Assembly (NCBI GenBank): GCA_947561395.2
Contig: OX387185.1
Span: 48,246,602-48,310,601 of the forward strand
Length of the DNA stretch: 64,000 bases
Reading direction: 5' to 3'
Source: Buxus sempervirens
Lineage: Eukaryota; Streptophyta; Magnoliopsida; Buxales; Buxaceae
Part shown: piece after piece, positions 62,201 to 64,000 of the stretch
How positions within the stretch are numbered: the first letter of the stretch is position 1
Layout: each line of letters opens with the position of its first letter
The notes under the pieces: model-generated
Seen by the model: the letters and a program-made list of their open reading frames with translations, nothing else
The model's database searches: none
What the model was told of the DNA's origin: nothing
Translations under genes and position numbers: made by a program

Positions 62201-63962
62201 TGATATAGTTGAAATAGATTGACAGTGGACAAATCTTCCTTAACCTGAAGCAAAAAATCCAAGTGATCTGTCATTGTCATAATGAAACTCTGTAACTATC
62301 TTAAGAAATGGTCGAATAAATGGGTAAATAAATGTTCAGTGGACTTTGATTCATGAACATGAAACAACTGTGCAGGGATAAGGCTAGAAATTTCATATTT
62401 GAAGGACATCCACAGGATCACATATAAAATTGGTTGTCCAAACAGAAGGTATTACTTTGATGGTCATATTTTTGCTTATCTTGGTAAATTTAGTTATTTG
62501 TCAAAAAGAGGGGAAATTTGAGGATTGAGAAAATATCAAAAGTTTGGAGAATCATTTTAGTAACTATATATAAGAGCAAAGGAGCTGAGGAAAATTGAGT
62601 CACCCATTGTGGAATTAATCTTATCACTCTGGCTATGTAATTAGTAGGCAATATTTGTAAGTGGAAAATTAGTGGTGATGTTTACAGAGAACTAGAGTAA
62701 CCTGCATATAGTTTTTACTGATTTAGTGAAATAATCTCCAGATGTACCTAGAGAACTGATCTGGTGAATTTTTCGGCAGGATGGTAATATAACTTTAGGC
62801 ATATTGAATTCAATGTGAATTATTGTGGGGAGAAAAGAGTATTACTTAGATAAATGGACATCTTGAAGGGCATGAATGAGAGAGCACTATCCAAGTTGAG
62901 AACAATTGGCTATTAGATAACTGAGTTTCCAATAATGATAGGTTTGCCTTTGAGAAGTAAGAGATGCCAAAAGTAGCCATATTTGTTATTTTCAACATAC
63001 TGTTCATAAAAAGGACCTATTTTTTTCCTTGTTTTCTGCAGCGTGTGGGGGTGGGGTGGGCGGGATGACCTTGTTTATGTTCTCATGAAAAAAAGAGTTG
63101 GGATGCTGTAAATGGGGAGTTGCTTTCAAAGTTATTGATGGAAGCTACATGTTCGAAGGGGGAGTGTTGCTGTAATGTATTGATGTTAAATGACTTGGAA
63201 TTTGGAAAGATGAGGTATGAAGCAAATATATACTAGAGAGTTTCTAGGAGTTGCACAAATCGAGAAAAGCAAGATAAGATGGTTTGGATATATAAAATGG
63301 AGACTTAAGGATGTGCTTGTGAGAAGGTGCAAGGGGGTACCGTGTGAAATATTTAGGTGTGAGGATGGCCATAAAGAAACTGATGTTGTTATCTGATCAA
63401 AGATAAATGGAGATGAACATGACTTGTGTTGCCGCTTGGGATAAGGCAGTTCTCCCACTGCCTCCACCTGATTTTTGGAAGAAGAGAGGAGGGGGGTTGG
63501 TGATGTTGTAGTAACGTACCTCGTATAGCCATATAACTTTTTTGTCCCTAAATGATACTAACAAAACAGAAGTCATAGTATAACATAACCAATTTCTTCT
63601 GTTTTTCATTCCTCGTATAGCCATATAACCTTTTTGTCCCTAAATGATACTAACAACAAAGAAGTCATAGTATAACATAACCAATTTCTTCTGTTTTTCA
63701 TTCCTTCCTTTTTTTTTTCTTTTTATGGTTTCAATATGTTCATGCATGTATGGTTTTCAGAATTTATAGACATCCTAGAGCACCATAAATGTTTGGAAAT
63801 TAATTTGGATTTCAATTTTTTCGTGGAAACTGATTTGTTCATTTGCCTGAATATTCTGTGCGTTTTCTTTTTCAGCTTCTTACAACTATTACTGCTGATG
63901 AACTTGCACCTGGACTCAAGGCAATTTTTAGTTTTATTGTCCCTGACCAAAGGTCTGGAAAG
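59289..63962 (+). CDS. mitochondrial outer membrane porin VDAC, first 4 exons, cut by window edge
   Basis: VDAC forms the beta-barrel pore through which ATP and metabolites cross the mitochondrial outer membrane. Exons 59289-59337, 59438-59505, 61607-61717 and 63876-63962 give the first 105 residues of a family that is usually about 276 aa. The rest lies beyond the window. The start MGKGPGFYSDIGKNVRDLLY is the conserved N-terminal helix, followed by the first strands (YQSDHKFTMTTYTSTGV, TSSGTKKGELFLADV, GLKAIFSFIVPDQRSGK). The splice joints R|DLLYKD, GV|AITSS and SN|LLTT are in frame with GT-AG borders. Intron 2 carries a hairpin MITE, and intron 3 a 92-bp tandem repeat. The isoform cannot be assigned from this part. 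Confidence 0.95.
60804..61024. mobile_element. young Mutator-like hairpin MITE in porin intron 2
   Basis: This 221-bp element is almost all inverted repeat. The arms 60811-60888 and 60940-61017 match at 76 of 78 positions. ATTTGATCA flanks it at 60795-60803 and 61025-61033, a perfect 9-bp target duplication. The loop holds a small palindrome (gaaaaagtga/tcactttttc), and each arm has another (ttgcttgcc/ggcaagcaa). The near-identical arms suggest a recent insertion or sequence homogenisation. Confidence 0.93.
63521..63704. repeat. 92-bp tandem duplication in porin intron 3
   Basis: Two units, beginning tcgtatagccatataac at 63521 and 63613, differ at only a few positions. Confidence 0.92.
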
Positions 63963-64000
63963 GTAAGAAATATTAATTCCGCATTTATGTTGCCAAAGTT

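Overview
This is nuclear DNA from a flowering plant. It is AT-rich, its multi-exon genes have GT-AG introns, and its introns and spacers are full of plant transposons. The proteins resemble eudicot orthologues and the introns are large, which suggests an early-diverging or slowly evolving eudicot. That placement is inference, and I cannot name the species. There is no sign of bacterial or viral origin.

Five host genes can be rebuilt with intact splice sites and a continuous frame. SSRP1, the HMG-box subunit of the FACT histone chaperone, lies at 1670-16401 (+; 16 exons, 643 aa). A pectate lyase lies at 17217-19331 (-; 3 exons, 442 aa). An RTM2-like membrane-anchored HSP20 protein lies at 22070-23137 (+; 2 exons, 297 aa). 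A plastid alpha-amylase of the AMY3 type lies at 28912-46340 (-; 13 exons, 920 aa). A short PIN8/PIN5-type auxin carrier lies at 52774-54752 (+; 6 exons, 357 aa). A sixth gene, a mitochondrial porin (VDAC), starts at 59289 and runs off the right edge.

The most informative structure is a direct tandem duplication with a core of about 3 kb (unit 1, 19688-25235; unit 2, 25236-29167). Each unit carries an RTM2-like gene and the last AMY3 exon. The two copies have decayed in opposite ways. Unit 1 keeps the intact RTM2-like gene and a broken orphan AMY3 exon. Unit 2 keeps the working AMY3 3' end and a frameshifted RTM2-like copy. Later insertions can be read by comparing the units: a 1.3-kb hAT-type element and a 1.1-kb solo LTR in unit 1, and a 0.85-kb hAT-type element in unit 2.

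Transposons explain most of the rest. A full-length 6.3-kb L1-type LINE with a 15-bp target duplication fills SSRP1 intron 3. Two TRIM-like miniature LTR elements, LINE tails and a hAT-like element sit in AMY3 introns. Hairpin or TIR MITEs lie in a pectate lyase intron, just upstream of the AMY3 start codon, upstream of the porin gene, and in a porin intron. The spacers 47186-52773 and 54753-58637 hold no gene I can support. I found no clearly new molecular system. The findings concern genome architecture, element boundaries and gene decay.
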